In this document: piece by piece, positions 1-7,475 of the stretch
Layout of the letters: the number at the start of each line of letters is the position of its first letter
Position numbering within the stretch: the stretch's first letter is position 1
From: Acidimicrobiia bacterium
Lineage (GTDB): Bacteria; Actinomycetota; Acidimicrobiia; UBA5794; JAOTWH01
Assembly (NCBI GenBank): GCA_029863035.1
Contig: JAOTWH010000072.1
Span: 1 to 10,302, forward strand
Direction of reading: 5' to 3'
Length of the DNA stretch: 10,302 nucleotides
The notes under the pieces: generated by a model
Told to the model about the DNA's origin: nothing
Database searches by the model: none
What the model saw: the letters and a program-made list of their open reading frames with translations, nothing else
Position numbers and translations under genes: made by a program

Positions 1-171
1 CACCTCGGCCATGGCCTCGACCGCCACCGGATTCACCCGGTCGGCCGGCTCCGAGCCCCCGGAGAACACCTCGACTCGACCGCCAGCCAAATGCCGCATG
101 AACCCGGCCGCCATGGCAGATCGACCGGCGTTGTGAACGCACATGAACAGCACTGCTGGCGTCGATGTCAT
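1..171 (-). CDS. ArsC-like arsenate reductase / low-molecular-weight protein-tyrosine phosphatase, N-terminal part (runs off left edge)
   Basis: I translated 57 codons from the ATG at 171-169 down to base 1. The protein starts with a hydrophobic beta strand followed by the P-loop CVHNAGRS (residues 11-18), the CX5R(S) signature of the low-molecular-weight tyrosine phosphatase fold. The following AGFMRHLAG, a GGSEPAD stretch and an NPVAVEAM stretch resemble actinobacterial thiol-dependent arsenate reductases, which reduce arsenate to arsenite using the P-loop Cys (here C11). The start is supported by an in-frame TAG five codons upstream and by the family's usual short N-terminus, but there is no good ribosome site. 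The rest of the gene, including the Asp-Pro acid loop and any resolving cysteines, is outside the window. Arsenate reductase and general phosphatase functions therefore cannot be separated here. No arsenic transporter or ArsR gene is visible. Confidence 0.82.
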   Translation of the reverse strand, partial: MTSTPAVLFMCVHNAGRSAMAAGFMRHLAGGRVEVFSGGSEPADRVNPVAVEAMAEV

Positions 172-236
172 GGGGCCATCAGGCTATCCCAGCGCGCACC
201 AGGCACTTTCCCCAACATTGTCGCCCGTAAGACTTC

Positions 237-269
237 GTCGCCGACACGACAAAGCTGGCGTTCGGCGAC
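237..269. promoter_or_regulatory. Inverted repeat upstream of the arsC-like gene
   Basis: GTCGCCGA at 237-244 and its reverse complement TCGGCGAC at 262-269 are separated by 17 bases. They lie 66-98 bases upstream of the arsC-like start, between that gene and the terminator of the spondin gene. This spacing could suit a dimeric repressor site, but an 8-bp repeat in G+C-rich DNA can occur by chance. No convincing promoter hexamers were found nearby. Confidence 0.2.
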
Positions 270-304
270 TCTTGGCTCACCAAACGCAGCCGGCCTGGAC
301 GCGA

Positions 305-333
305 AGAGAGGGGCCGGTCGTCGGCCCCTCTCT
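305..333 (-). terminator. Stem-loop terminator behind the spondin-domain gene
   Basis: AGAGAGGGGCCG at 305-316 pairs perfectly with CGGCCCCTCTCT at 322-333 around a 5-base loop, giving a 12-bp G+C-rich stem. It begins about 20 bases after the TAG stop of the minus-strand gene ending at 352. There is no long U-tract on the minus strand, as is common for actinobacterial hairpin terminators. It also insulates the arsC-like gene downstream. Confidence 0.75.
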
Positions 334-351
334 GTCAAGGTCGTGATTCGC

Positions 352-1071
352 CTAGTTGGTGCGTTCGATAGTGATGGTCCCGACATCGGTCCAGTCACGG
401 ATCTCAGGATCCAGATTGCCGAACTGGCCGAGGCTGCCGGTACCCGTGATCCCGCCGTGGTGGCTGATGACGCCCATCTGGGCCAGGTTGGGGTTGCTCT
501 CGCCGGTCCCCGGAGCCTCTCCGGCGCAGGGTGGCACCAGGTCGGACCGGTTCTCGGTGTTGGCTTCGGTGCCTGCGTCGTACGCATCGAGCGCGGCTGT
601 GTATACGTCACCCACGTTCTTCGGCAGCTTCACGCTGTCCACTCCAGTGAAACCATCGTTGGTGCAGACCAACATGGCAACGAAGGAGAACCTATTGGCT
701 CCTTCTGTGGAGGTGATCTCGAAGGTGGTGGTTTCGCCTGGATGCAGGGGTCCGGGCATCTCGGGGACAGGGAAGCCAATTACGAAGTCAGCGACACCGT
801 TGTTGCCTTCTCGCTCGGCGATGGCCGCTTCGAGATTGCCGTTTTCGGCGATCTGCTGCACTCCGAAAGTCGCCTGTTCGCCAGCGCCGAACACACCGGC
901 ATTCTGCTTGTGGGTCGATGCCAGCGGCGGCGTCATTGGCTGACCGCCGGTGTCGTTGGTGATGGTCACCGTGTAGGTGCGAACGCCATTGCTGGCGCTC
1001 GCCGTCGGGACAAGAGCTAGAGCCATTGCCGCAACGACAAATAGCAACAAGCCGATTGTTTTCTTGGACAT
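352..1071 (-). CDS. Exported spondin-domain protein
   Basis: The 239-residue protein has a typical Sec signal peptide: MSKK, a hydrophobic run to about residue 21, then a TASAS site with likely cleavage after A26. The rest reads as one Spondin_N-type domain: a YTVTITN strand near 33-39, a GQPMTPPLASTHK stretch near 43-55, a GE.TTFEI strand near 112-119, MLVCTNDGF at 133-141, DAYDAGTEANTE at 162-173, and a C-terminal segment ending DPEIRDW then a VGTITIER strand. In animals this domain occurs in extracellular matrix proteins; in bacteria the role is largely unknown. C136 and C182 could form a disulfide. The start at 1071 is chosen because GGAGGAAAC sits just before it and the signal peptide begins there; an upstream in-frame ATG at 1140 adds 23 residues that would bury the signal. 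It is divergent from the two-component genes and ends in a strong hairpin, so it is probably transcribed alone. Confidence 0.85.
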   Translation of the reverse strand: MSKKTIGLLLFVVAAMALALVPTASASNGVRTYTVTITNDTGGQPMTPPLASTHKQNAGVFGAGEQATFGVQQIAENGNLEAAIAEREGNNGVADFVIGFPVPEMPGPLHPGETTTFEITSTEGANRFSFVAMLVCTNDGFTGVDSVKLPKNVGDVYTAALDAYDAGTEANTENRSDLVPPCAGEAPGTGESNPNLAQMGVISHHGGITGTGSLGQFGNLDPEIRDWTDVGTITIERTN

Positions 1072-1195
1072 GTTTCCTCCGTTGGTTGGGGACATGGGAG
1101 AGACTGCACGGCAAATCTGAACTGGAAAGAAACCCGACATGAATACGCGGGAACCTCATCGATGCCGATGCCGTTAGCCAAAGGAGGGAGGAAGA
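1072..1195. promoter_or_regulatory. Divergent intergenic region between the spondin gene and the two-component operon
   Basis: This 124-base gap must hold promoters for both directions. It contains the ribosome site of the spondin gene (minus strand, next to 1071), the AAGGAGGGAGG ribosome site of the regulator gene (1181-1191), and a perfect 8-bp palindrome CATCGATG at 1157-1164 followed by a short GATGCC tandem (1161-1172). I could not identify convincing -35 or -10 pairs. A response-regulator site here would link the two units, but this is inference. Confidence 0.4.
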
Positions 1196-1878
<683 letters not shown>

Positions 1879-1882
<4 letters not shown>

Positions 1883-3045
1883 AGTTTGCCGCATGGGTAG
1901 CTGCTATCACGGCAACCGCTCTCATCGCCGTGGAGCTTTCCATGCAGCCCAACGGCGCCGACCGTGCGAGCTTCACTGCCCTGTTCGTTGCTGCTGGCGT
2001 GGTGACCATCGGCTTGGGGCTGACAATCCCCCGAGTGAGGGCCCTGTCCCGTACGGTTCGATGGGCGTTGTCGATTCCGTCCCTGCTAGCGATCGGCATC
2101 GCAGCGGCAACGATTATCGCTGCGACGCAGTTGATGTTCATCTCGCCCCATGACCTGAAGGTTGTGCTCGCGACGCTGGGGATGGGGACTGGCTTGGCCA
2201 TTGTTCTGTCGCTGCAGCTGAGTTCAGGACTGCAGCGAGACCTGGAAGTAATCGGCCAGACTGCTGACGCCGTTTCACAGGGAGATCGGTCGGCTCGGGC
2301 CGGCCTAAGTCGCCCCGATGAGGTTGGTGACGCGGCGCGGGCGCTTGACGGCATGATCGGAAGCGTGTCTGAGTCCGAGACGGCCCAAAGAAGGCTATTC
2401 GCCTCGTTGGGGCATGATCTGAGGACACCACTGACGGCCCTTCGAGCCGCAGTTGAAACCCTCGAGGACGGCTTAGTCGATGACCCTCAGCCGTACCTAC
2501 GAGCAATGGACGCCGACATCAAGGCGATGTCGGGATTGATCGACGACCTGCTGTTGATCAGCCGCCTTGAGACCGGTGCCATCGAGCCGCACCGAGTTTC
2601 GGTGGACCTGGCCGAAATCGCCGATGAGGCTGTGGAGGTAGTGGCCCCAATGGCCGCGCGCCGAGGCATCATCGTTACGGTCGAAGCCAGCGGCAACACA
2701 ACAGTCAACGGTGGGCCCGGCGAGCTGGGGCGGGCGGTTCGCAACTTATTGGACAACGCCCTGCGCCACTCCCCCGACATGGCACGTATCAAGGTCATGA
2801 TCAGCAACGGAGGTTCAGACGCGACGTTGCAGGTCGTGGACGAGGGACCAGGGTTCGGCCCTGCCATGCTGTCCACGGCCTTCGATGAGTTCACGACGGG
2901 AGATTCGGCCCGCCGCCGGGAAGGCTCTGGCTTCGGATTGGGCCTGGCCATCGTGCGCACGGTGGTTGAGGCGCACGGGGGATCTGCCTGGATAGAGCCC
3001 GGACCGGGCGGTCGCGTCGCCATGCGCTTGCCGGTCGCTGCATAG
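1879..3045 (+). CDS. Membrane sensor histidine kinase, four transmembrane helices with HAMP
   Basis: The 388-residue kinase partners the preceding regulator. Four hydrophobic helices lie at about 3-20, 33-50, 62-83 and 94-113; the arginine-rich loop at 51-61 suggests it is cytoplasmic, leaving two external loops of only about 10-12 residues. A HAMP linker follows (about 114-167). The dimerisation helix holds H179 in SLGHDLRTPLTAL. The ATPase domain has the N box NLLDNALRHSP (289-299), the G1 box DEGPGFG (321-327), an F-box region with F335/F338, and the G2 box GSGFGLGLAIV (349-359). All catalytic parts look intact. The start at 1879 is preferred over the in-frame GTG at 1852 because it forms the ATGA overlap and begins directly with the first helix; the GTG would extend 31 bases into the regulator. 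With almost no external domain, the signal may be sensed within the membrane. The signal itself cannot be read from sequence. Confidence 0.95.
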
Positions 3046-3073
3046 CAGACGCCTCAGCCGACCGGCACGTTCA

Positions 3074-3093
3074 GATTCGACTAGGGTCGAATC
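3074..3093 (+). promoter_or_regulatory. Perfect hairpin between the kinase and the SnoaL-like gene
   Basis: GATTCGAC (3074-3081) and GTCGAATC (3086-3093) form an 8-bp perfect stem with a TAGG loop. It lies 28 bases after the kinase stop and about 25 bases before the next start. It could be a weak terminator for the two-component operon, an operator (the TAGGGT at 3082-3087 resembles a -10 element), or a leader hairpin. No U-tract follows, and no good -35 was seen. Confidence 0.4.
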
Positions 3094-3117
3094 ACCTACC
3101 TCTGAAAGGGGAAACTC

Positions 3118-3516
3118 ATGGGAGACCATCCCAACGCTGATCTGGCTCGCCGCGGCTACAAGGCTTTCGGCGAGGGCGACATGGAGACACTGACCGAGCT
3201 GATCGCGGAGAACGCAGTGTGGCACATGGGCGGCGACAGCGCTTTAGCCGGCGATTACAAGGGCCAAGAGGCCATCTTCGGACTGTTCGGAAAACTCGGC
3301 GAGATGAGCGAAGGAACATTCTCGATCGAAGTACACGACATCTTGGCCAACGACGACCACATCGTTGTGTTGACCACGGTGAAGGCCGGCGGGTCGAGCG
3401 GCAAGACCTTTTCCAGCCACTCTGCAGACACGTCGCACGTGAAGAACGGCCAAATCACCGAATACTGGACATTCGGCTCAGACCAAGCCGGCTTTGACGC
3501 CTACTTCTCCGGATAG
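3118..3516 (+). CDS. SnoaL/NTF2-like (ketosteroid isomerase-related) small protein
   Basis: The 132-residue cytoplasmic protein has the alpha+beta cone fold pattern of the SnoaL-like/NTF2 superfamily. It has an N-terminal helix (LARRGYKAFGEGDMETLTELI, about 9-29), then AVWHMGG with W35/H36, a YKGQEAIFGLFGKL helix (about 47-60), a HDILANDDHIVVLTTVKA strand pair (about 73-90), and HVKNGQITEYWTF near the C-terminus. Members may be enzymes, such as isomerases, hydrolases and cyclases, or ligand-binding proteins, so no reaction is assigned. The start is clear: AAAGGGG lies about six bases before ATG 3118. It sits 72 bases after the two-component operon on the same strand, with a hairpin between, so co-transcription is possible but uncertain. 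Its stop is 24 bases from the end of the convergent CAP remnant. Confidence 0.85.
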   Translation: MGDHPNADLARRGYKAFGEGDMETLTELIAENAVWHMGGDSALAGDYKGQEAIFGLFGKLGEMSEGTFSIEVHDILANDDHIVVLTTVKAGGSSGKTFSSHSADTSHVKNGQITEYWTFGSDQAGFDAYFSG

Positions 3517-3540
3517 AGCTCTTACAGACGCCCGACCTGC

Positions 3541-3762
3541 CTAGCCGGTGAAGACCTGGGTTCCTATGAACCCGGCGACCGATACCACCCCGTACCTAGC
3601 CTTGGTGTAGACCGGGTTGAGAATGTTGGCTCTGTGCACTGAACTGTTCATCCACTGGGTGTGAAGTGCTTCGCATCCTGAGCTGTTGACCGCAATGTTC
3701 TCGGTTGCCGCCACAATCGCCCACTGCGGTTGGCACATCGCGGCGAGGTAGTGCGAAGCCTG
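3541..3762 (-). pseudogene. Truncated CAP/SCP-domain protein remnant
   Basis: The minus strand encodes about 73 residues ending at TAG 3543-3541 that match the second part of a CAP (SCP/PR-1/YkwD-like) domain: an ASHYLAAM segment, TENIAVN (the usual GENIA motif), then WMNSSVHRANILNP, the CAP box, and a final strand GTQVF. A complete bacterial CAP protein would have a signal peptide and about 30-50 further N-terminal residues. Here the frame is closed upstream by the TAA stop of the decarboxylase (3765-3763). The first ATG is at 3738, there is no ribosome site, and no signal peptide is encoded. It is most likely what remains of an exported protein after a deletion. A short expressed product coupled to decarboxylase translation is possible but less likely. 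Confidence 0.65.
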
Positions 3763-5256
3763 TTAGGCGGATCGCAGTTCGGCATCGATGCGCCGGCCAT
3801 GTTCCACCGAAGCCTCTATCAACGCGTCCAATGTGTCGGCCTCTGTCCGGAAATTCACGATGCAGGCCCTCAGCGCGAAGTGGCCATCGATCACGGCGTT
3901 CGACGGGAAGACGGGGCCCTCTAGCTGGAGGTCCACGAGTATCCGCTCGTTGAGCTGGTCCAGGTACAGCTCTCGGTCCGAGCGGTCGCCGAGGTCTACC
4001 GGCACGTACCTAAAGCAAGCGATCGACAAAGTCGGCTCACCAAAGACCTCGAGCTCCGGATGCGCTTGGGCCTGGTCGTACAAGTAGCGGGCTAGCACGA
4101 CATCGTGAGCGATGCGCCGCTCATAAGCATCCCAACCGTGCGCCAGCAGCGACACCCAGATCTTGAGGGCGGCAAAGCCGCGTGTGAAGTGGGGACTCAA
4201 GGCATAGAGGTCGATCCCCCAGCCCGTGGCGTCGGTGTCGGTCCATGTGTAAGCGGCGTCGACCGAGAACGTGTCGGCGAGGTGTTGCCTATCCCGCACC
4301 AGGATCGCCGCCCCCGCGATTGGCGTATACAGCCACTTGTGCGGATCGAACCCAATGGAGTCTGCTCGCTCGATTCCAGAGAAAAGGGGACGTAGCGACG
4401 AAACCAGCGCAGCGCTGCCCCCGTAGGCGCCGTCAATGTGCAGCCACAGATCGAACTCATCGCAGATGTCGGCGATCTCATTCAAGGGATCTATGGCGCC
4501 GGTACCAACCGTGCCGGCCGATGCGACGACCGCCAGCGGCCGGCTGCTCTCCTCCAGGTCGTGCTCGATGGCAGCGCGCAGTGCAGGCACGTTCATTCGG
4601 AGCCCATCATCGACAGCGATCTTCCGAAGCCCGGCATCGCCGATGCCGAGCATCTGCACTGCCCGATCGACAGTGTCGTGAACCTCGGCGGAGCAGTACA
4701 CGGTGAGCTGGGGTCTGCCACGCAAGCCCTCTTTGCGGGCGTCGAAGCCAGCCTTAACAGTGCGGGCGACCGTCAAGCCGATCATGTTCGCCATGGCACC
4801 GCCAGACGTGATGAATCCGTTGGCGTGTTCTGGGAGTCCAAAGCGCCCAACGAACCAGCGGATCAACTGCTGCTCGATCTCGGTGCCAGCCGGAGACACC
4901 CGCCACCCACCGAGGTTCTGATTGAGACCGGCGGCAATGAGGTCGGCGGCGGCACCGGGGACGGTACCGGCGCCACTTACGTATGCCAGAAAGCCGGGGT
5001 GCCCGGGATAGATCGAGCGCTCAAGCGCCATGTCGCGCAGGTAGGCAACGAGCGAGTCGACGGGCATCGGTTCGGCCGGCACCTCGATGGCGACGGCCTC
5101 CCGAACTTCGGCTGCGGTCTGCTGCCTCGATACGGGCAGATCGTCATCGAGCCTCGCCAGCATCTCGGTCCAGATATCGAGGGCACGCTCGCCGAACTCT
5201 CGAGCCAGTCTTGGGTCCCAATCGAGGTCGCGAACCGGCTCCGGAACTTCAGTCAC
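3763..5256 (-). CDS. PLP-dependent group II amino-acid decarboxylase (aromatic-L-amino-acid decarboxylase-like)
   Basis: The 497-residue cytoplasmic protein has the full length of pyridoxal-dependent group II decarboxylases, which convert an amino acid to the amine and CO2. The N-terminal segment carries HPGFLAYVSG (86-95), the substrate-site region. The large PLP domain has TSGGAMANMIGL (150-161), H193 in SAEVHDTVDRA (ring-stacking His), the SAGTVGTGAIDP loop (246-257), HIDGAYGG with D275 (pyridine-nitrogen contact), and DPHKWLY with the Schiff-base lysine K307. The mobile-loop tyrosine appears retained as Y351, followed by GFAALKIW. This pattern is nearest to aromatic amino-acid or DOPA/tyrosine/tryptophan decarboxylases, but glutamate or other substrates cannot be excluded. 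The start is GTG 5256, three bases after the stop of the upstream aldehyde dehydrogenase-like gene, so they form an operon. The ribosome site GGGG is modest, suggesting coupling. Confidence 0.93.
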   Translation of the reverse strand: MTEVPEPVRDLDWDPRLAREFGERALDIWTEMLARLDDDLPVSRQQTAAEVREAVAIEVPAEPMPVDSLVAYLRDMALERSIYPGHPGFLAYVSGAGTVPGAAADLIAAGLNQNLGGWRVSPAGTEIEQQLIRWFVGRFGLPEHANGFITSGGAMANMIGLTVARTVKAGFDARKEGLRGRPQLTVYCSAEVHDTVDRAVQMLGIGDAGLRKIAVDDGLRMNVPALRAAIEHDLEESSRPLAVVASAGTVGTGAIDPLNEIADICDEFDLWLHIDGAYGGSAALVSSLRPLFSGIERADSIGFDPHKWLYTPIAGAAILVRDRQHLADTFSVDAAYTWTDTDATGWGIDLYALSPHFTRGFAALKIWVSLLAHGWDAYERRIAHDVVLARYLYDQAQAHPELEVFGEPTLSIACFRYVPVDLGDRSDRELYLDQLNERILVDLQLEGPVFPSNAVIDGHFALRACIVNFRTEADTLDALIEASVEHGRRIDAELRSA

Positions 5257-5259
5257 TAA

Positions 5260-6975
5260 CTAACCCCGCAGCGCCGAAGCGAACAGTCCGGGCAGGTGCC
5301 TTATCCCGGGGTCGGCGACGAAGTTGGTGATCTTGCGGCCAACCGCCTTCGACTGGCGATTGGTGACGAACCATTGTGGCTTGGGCGACAAATGGAACGA
5401 TCCCGAGGCCAACGTGCGCGGGAACGGCCGGAACGGGCCGTATACGACCGACTTCTCCGGCCGGGAGAACAGAAGCGTGTTGTGCACCACGCCGATGCCG
5501 CTCTGCACGTGATCGTCGGTCTCGCCGGGGAAGGCTCCCCACGGAGTGAGGCCGAGAAGGAAACCGACGCCGTCCCAGGCGTTGACCCCAACAGTCCCAT
5601 AGCGCAGCCGGCCGATGGCGTCGCCAAGCTTGGGACCCAGTTCCTTGATCGTCTTGGGATGGATGAGGATGTCGGAAGCCAAGGTGCCCCACAGCTTGTC
5701 GTTGCAGAAGTCGACAGCGTTGGACAAGAACTCGGTGGCATCGGCACCGGGCAAGCTGGTCTGCCCATACACCGGAGCGAACGCCTCGTTGTGGAAGCAG
5801 TACTCATCTGATGTGGCGTCGAGGCCGGAGATGAAGGTAAGAGGCACGTCGCCTCCCAGCAGCTCAGCATCGGGATATGCGGAAGCGAACGCCCGCTGTC
5901 GCTCGGCGGCCTGGGGGTAATAGGAGTCTCGCTGCGGCAGCGCCCTCATGGTTTCCTTGAGAGCCTCGACCAGAGCCGGCCCCTCTTCCCACTGCTCGGG
6001 AAGCACCAGCACCTGGGAGGCAATGCAGTTGAAGCCAGCGTTGTGCAGCTTCTGAGTGGCAAGGTGCTCGGCCTGGTATGCGATATCCCGGTCGGTCCAT
6101 GGCCCAGGCACCACGATGGTCGGAGTCACGTTGCCCAGCTCCGAGGTGACTGTCTTGTCTGTCAACGGCTCGTTGCGCTCCCGGCGCGCCGCGCCATCGG
6201 AACCAGAGCCGAACACGATGGCATCGTGGGTCTTGGCTCCGCCCGTGACATGGATGGCGTCGATTCCATCGTGGCGGCACAGGTACTCGCCGATGTCGGC
6301 GCCGCCATAACAAAGCGCCGCATAGCCAGCGTCGATGAGCGGAGCGAGGATGGCCTCGAAGACCGGGCCCAACGGATCGTTCAGCGGGTGCATCTTGAGT
6401 AAGGCGGTGCGTCCCTCGCCGAACATCTTGTAGATCACATCGAGGGGGGCGATGCTGGTGATGTTCCCAGCTCCGAGAATGAGGCCGACCGATCCCGCCG
6501 GCGCTGGGTCTTTATAGAACGTGGCCATCGTCGATGTCACCTCGTTGGCCGTAATGCCGCGTTGCATCCATACCTCAGCCGAATAGCCGTTGAACAGCAG
6601 CCTGTCGTAGATGTTGGCCGGAAACACTTTTGCGGTCACCTGACCGTCGCGGCGAGTACGCACGGCGCGGCGCACCAGCGGTGGGGATTCGCCCTTGGCT
6701 AGCGAATGCAATGTCTCGAGCTGCAGGTGAAGGGTGGTGAGCAGAGCCCACGGCCCCGACGCCCACTCCTCCCCGATCTGGGGGGCGCCGGCCGCCAGAC
6801 CCTTTATTTCGCCGCCGATCGCCACCCACTCCTCGGCGTGGAATGCGGCGAGCCGTTTCACCTCTTCAAGTAGTTCGATCTTGCGAGGAATGGGCAGCCG
6901 AGCCCACTCGTCCTTGTGGTTGTTGAGCTCCTTGATCTCGTGATCCAACTGGCCAGTTGGGGTGGTCATGGTCAC
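5260..6975 (-). CDS. Atypical aldehyde-dehydrogenase-superfamily protein with C-terminal extension
   Basis: The 571-residue protein belongs to the NAD(P)-dependent aldehyde dehydrogenase fold but diverges from classical members of about 490 residues. Superfamily landmarks remain: GAGNITSIAP (168-177, replacing the PWNFP loop, with N171), LLKMHP with K194 for nucleotide ribose, HVTGGAKTHDAI (242-253), SELGN with candidate general base E279, HNAGFNCIAS with candidate nucleophile C317, and HNEAFAPVYG with E397. All residues needed for aldehyde oxidation appear present, though an acyl-CoA-forming or reductive direction is possible. About 60 residues after the usual end (from about 510) form an aromatic and basic tail of unknown role. 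The start is GTG 6975, set seven bases after AAGGAG; an ATG two codons later is a weaker alternative. It is the first gene of an operon with the decarboxylase and is divergent from the YCII-like gene. The substrate is unknown. Confidence 0.85.
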   Translation of the reverse strand: MTMTTPTGQLDHEIKELNNHKDEWARLPIPRKIELLEEVKRLAAFHAEEWVAIGGEIKGLAAGAPQIGEEWASGPWALLTTLHLQLETLHSLAKGESPPLVRRAVRTRRDGQVTAKVFPANIYDRLLFNGYSAEVWMQRGITANEVTSTMATFYKDPAPAGSVGLILGAGNITSIAPLDVIYKMFGEGRTALLKMHPLNDPLGPVFEAILAPLIDAGYAALCYGGADIGEYLCRHDGIDAIHVTGGAKTHDAIVFGSGSDGAARRERNEPLTDKTVTSELGNVTPTIVVPGPWTDRDIAYQAEHLATQKLHNAGFNCIASQVLVLPEQWEEGPALVEALKETMRALPQRDSYYPQAAERQRAFASAYPDAELLGGDVPLTFISGLDATSDEYCFHNEAFAPVYGQTSLPGADATEFLSNAVDFCNDKLWGTLASDILIHPKTIKELGPKLGDAIGRLRYGTVGVNAWDGVGFLLGLTPWGAFPGETDDHVQSGIGVVHNTLLFSRPEKSVVYGPFRPFPRTLASGSFHLSPKPQWFVTNRQSKAVGRKITNFVADPGIRHLPGLFASALRG

Positions 6976-7091
6976 GACAATGCTCCTTGACGGTTGCCCC
7001 GAGCCTACGCCTCGGCCAATCCGTCGACTGGTGCTTCGCTTAAGCTCGGGCGCGTAAACTCAACGTCACGAGCGACCAGAAAGGGCAATAA
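6976..7091. promoter_or_regulatory. Divergent promoter region between the aldehyde dehydrogenase operon and the YCII-like gene
   Basis: The 116-base gap carries the AAGGAG ribosome site for the minus-strand gene and AAAGGG for the plus-strand gene. A perfect palindrome GCTTAAGC occupies 7038-7045. TAAACT at 7055-7060 fits a TAnnnT -10 element for the plus-strand gene, but no good -35 is seen. CCGAG and CTCGG, seven bases apart, form a small inverted repeat near 6999-7015 on the minus-strand leader side. One regulator could act on both directions here; this is inference. Confidence 0.35.
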
Positions 7092-7427
7092 GTGCCTAAG
7101 TACATGATGATCTACAAGGGCGAGGCCACCGACATGTCCGACATGACCCCAGAGCAAGGCGCCGAAGTAATGGCCAAATGGGGCGCCTGGATGGAGAAGG
7201 TCGGACCGGCTCTCAGCGACATCGGTACGCCATTCGGCCCGGGCGCCTCCAAGGTCGACGACGGCTCCTCCGGCGATTCTGTCCCACTTACCGGCTATTC
7301 GATCGTGGAAGCCGCCGATATGAGTGCCGCCAAAGCACTAACAGAGGGACATCCCTACCTCTCGGAGGGCAAAGGCGACTTCGCCATCCAGCTTCACGAG
7401 CTGCTGCCGGTTCCTTTCGAGGCCTAA
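7092..7427 (+). CDS. YCII-like (DGPF-type) small protein
   Basis: The 111-residue protein starts with the strand KYMMIYKGE, has a helix EQGAEVMAKWGAWMEKV (about 21-37), an FGPGASKVDD turn, the strand GYSIVEA (about 68-74), then SAAKALTEGHPYL and a final strand ending HELLPVPF. This order matches the ferredoxin-like, dimeric YCII-related family seen widely in Actinobacteria. Related proteins are implicated in varied small-molecule chemistry, but most have no known reaction, so none is assigned. GTG 7092 is the start, about seven bases after AAAGGG; two ATGs a few codons later lack a better site. It is a single gene facing a shared terminator hairpin with the convergent SDR gene. Confidence 0.83.
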   Translation: MPKYMMIYKGEATDMSDMTPEQGAEVMAKWGAWMEKVGPALSDIGTPFGPGASKVDDGSSGDSVPLTGYSIVEAADMSAAKALTEGHPYLSEGKGDFAIQLHELLPVPFEA

Positions 7428-7442
7428 CCGAACAACAACCAC

Positions 7443-7467
7443 GCGACGGCCAGCATCAGGCCGTCGC
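7443..7467. terminator. Bidirectional terminator hairpin between convergent genes
   Basis: GCGACGGCC (7443-7451) and GGCCGTCGC (7459-7467) form a perfect 9-bp stem with a 7-base loop. It sits 16 bases after the YCII-like stop and nine bases after the stop of the minus-strand SDR gene, so it can serve both. No clear U-tract is visible on either strand. Confidence 0.7.
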
Positions 7468-7475
7468 CCCGCGTC

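Noticed and set aside
172..304. Possible tRNA or small RNA in the gap after the spondin terminator
   Set aside because: No cloverleaf, T-loop or other RNA gene signature could be built on either strand.
91..1020. Long plus-strand open frame of 309 codons opposite the spondin gene
   Set aside because: It is antisense to two well-supported genes with clear domains, lacks a ribosome site and matches no family I recognise; long antisense frames are expected in G+C-rich coding DNA.
3556..3575. Short hairpin GGGTTC-CTAT-GAACCC with flanking pairs, near the convergent stops
   Set aside because: It lies inside the CAP remnant coding sequence with only six strict pairs plus a wobble; it might act as a terminator but the support is too thin to list as one.
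4438..5259. Plus-strand open frame of 273 codons opposite the decarboxylase
   Set aside because: The minus-strand frame carries all PLP-enzyme motifs; this frame is a codon-bias shadow with no recognisable domain.
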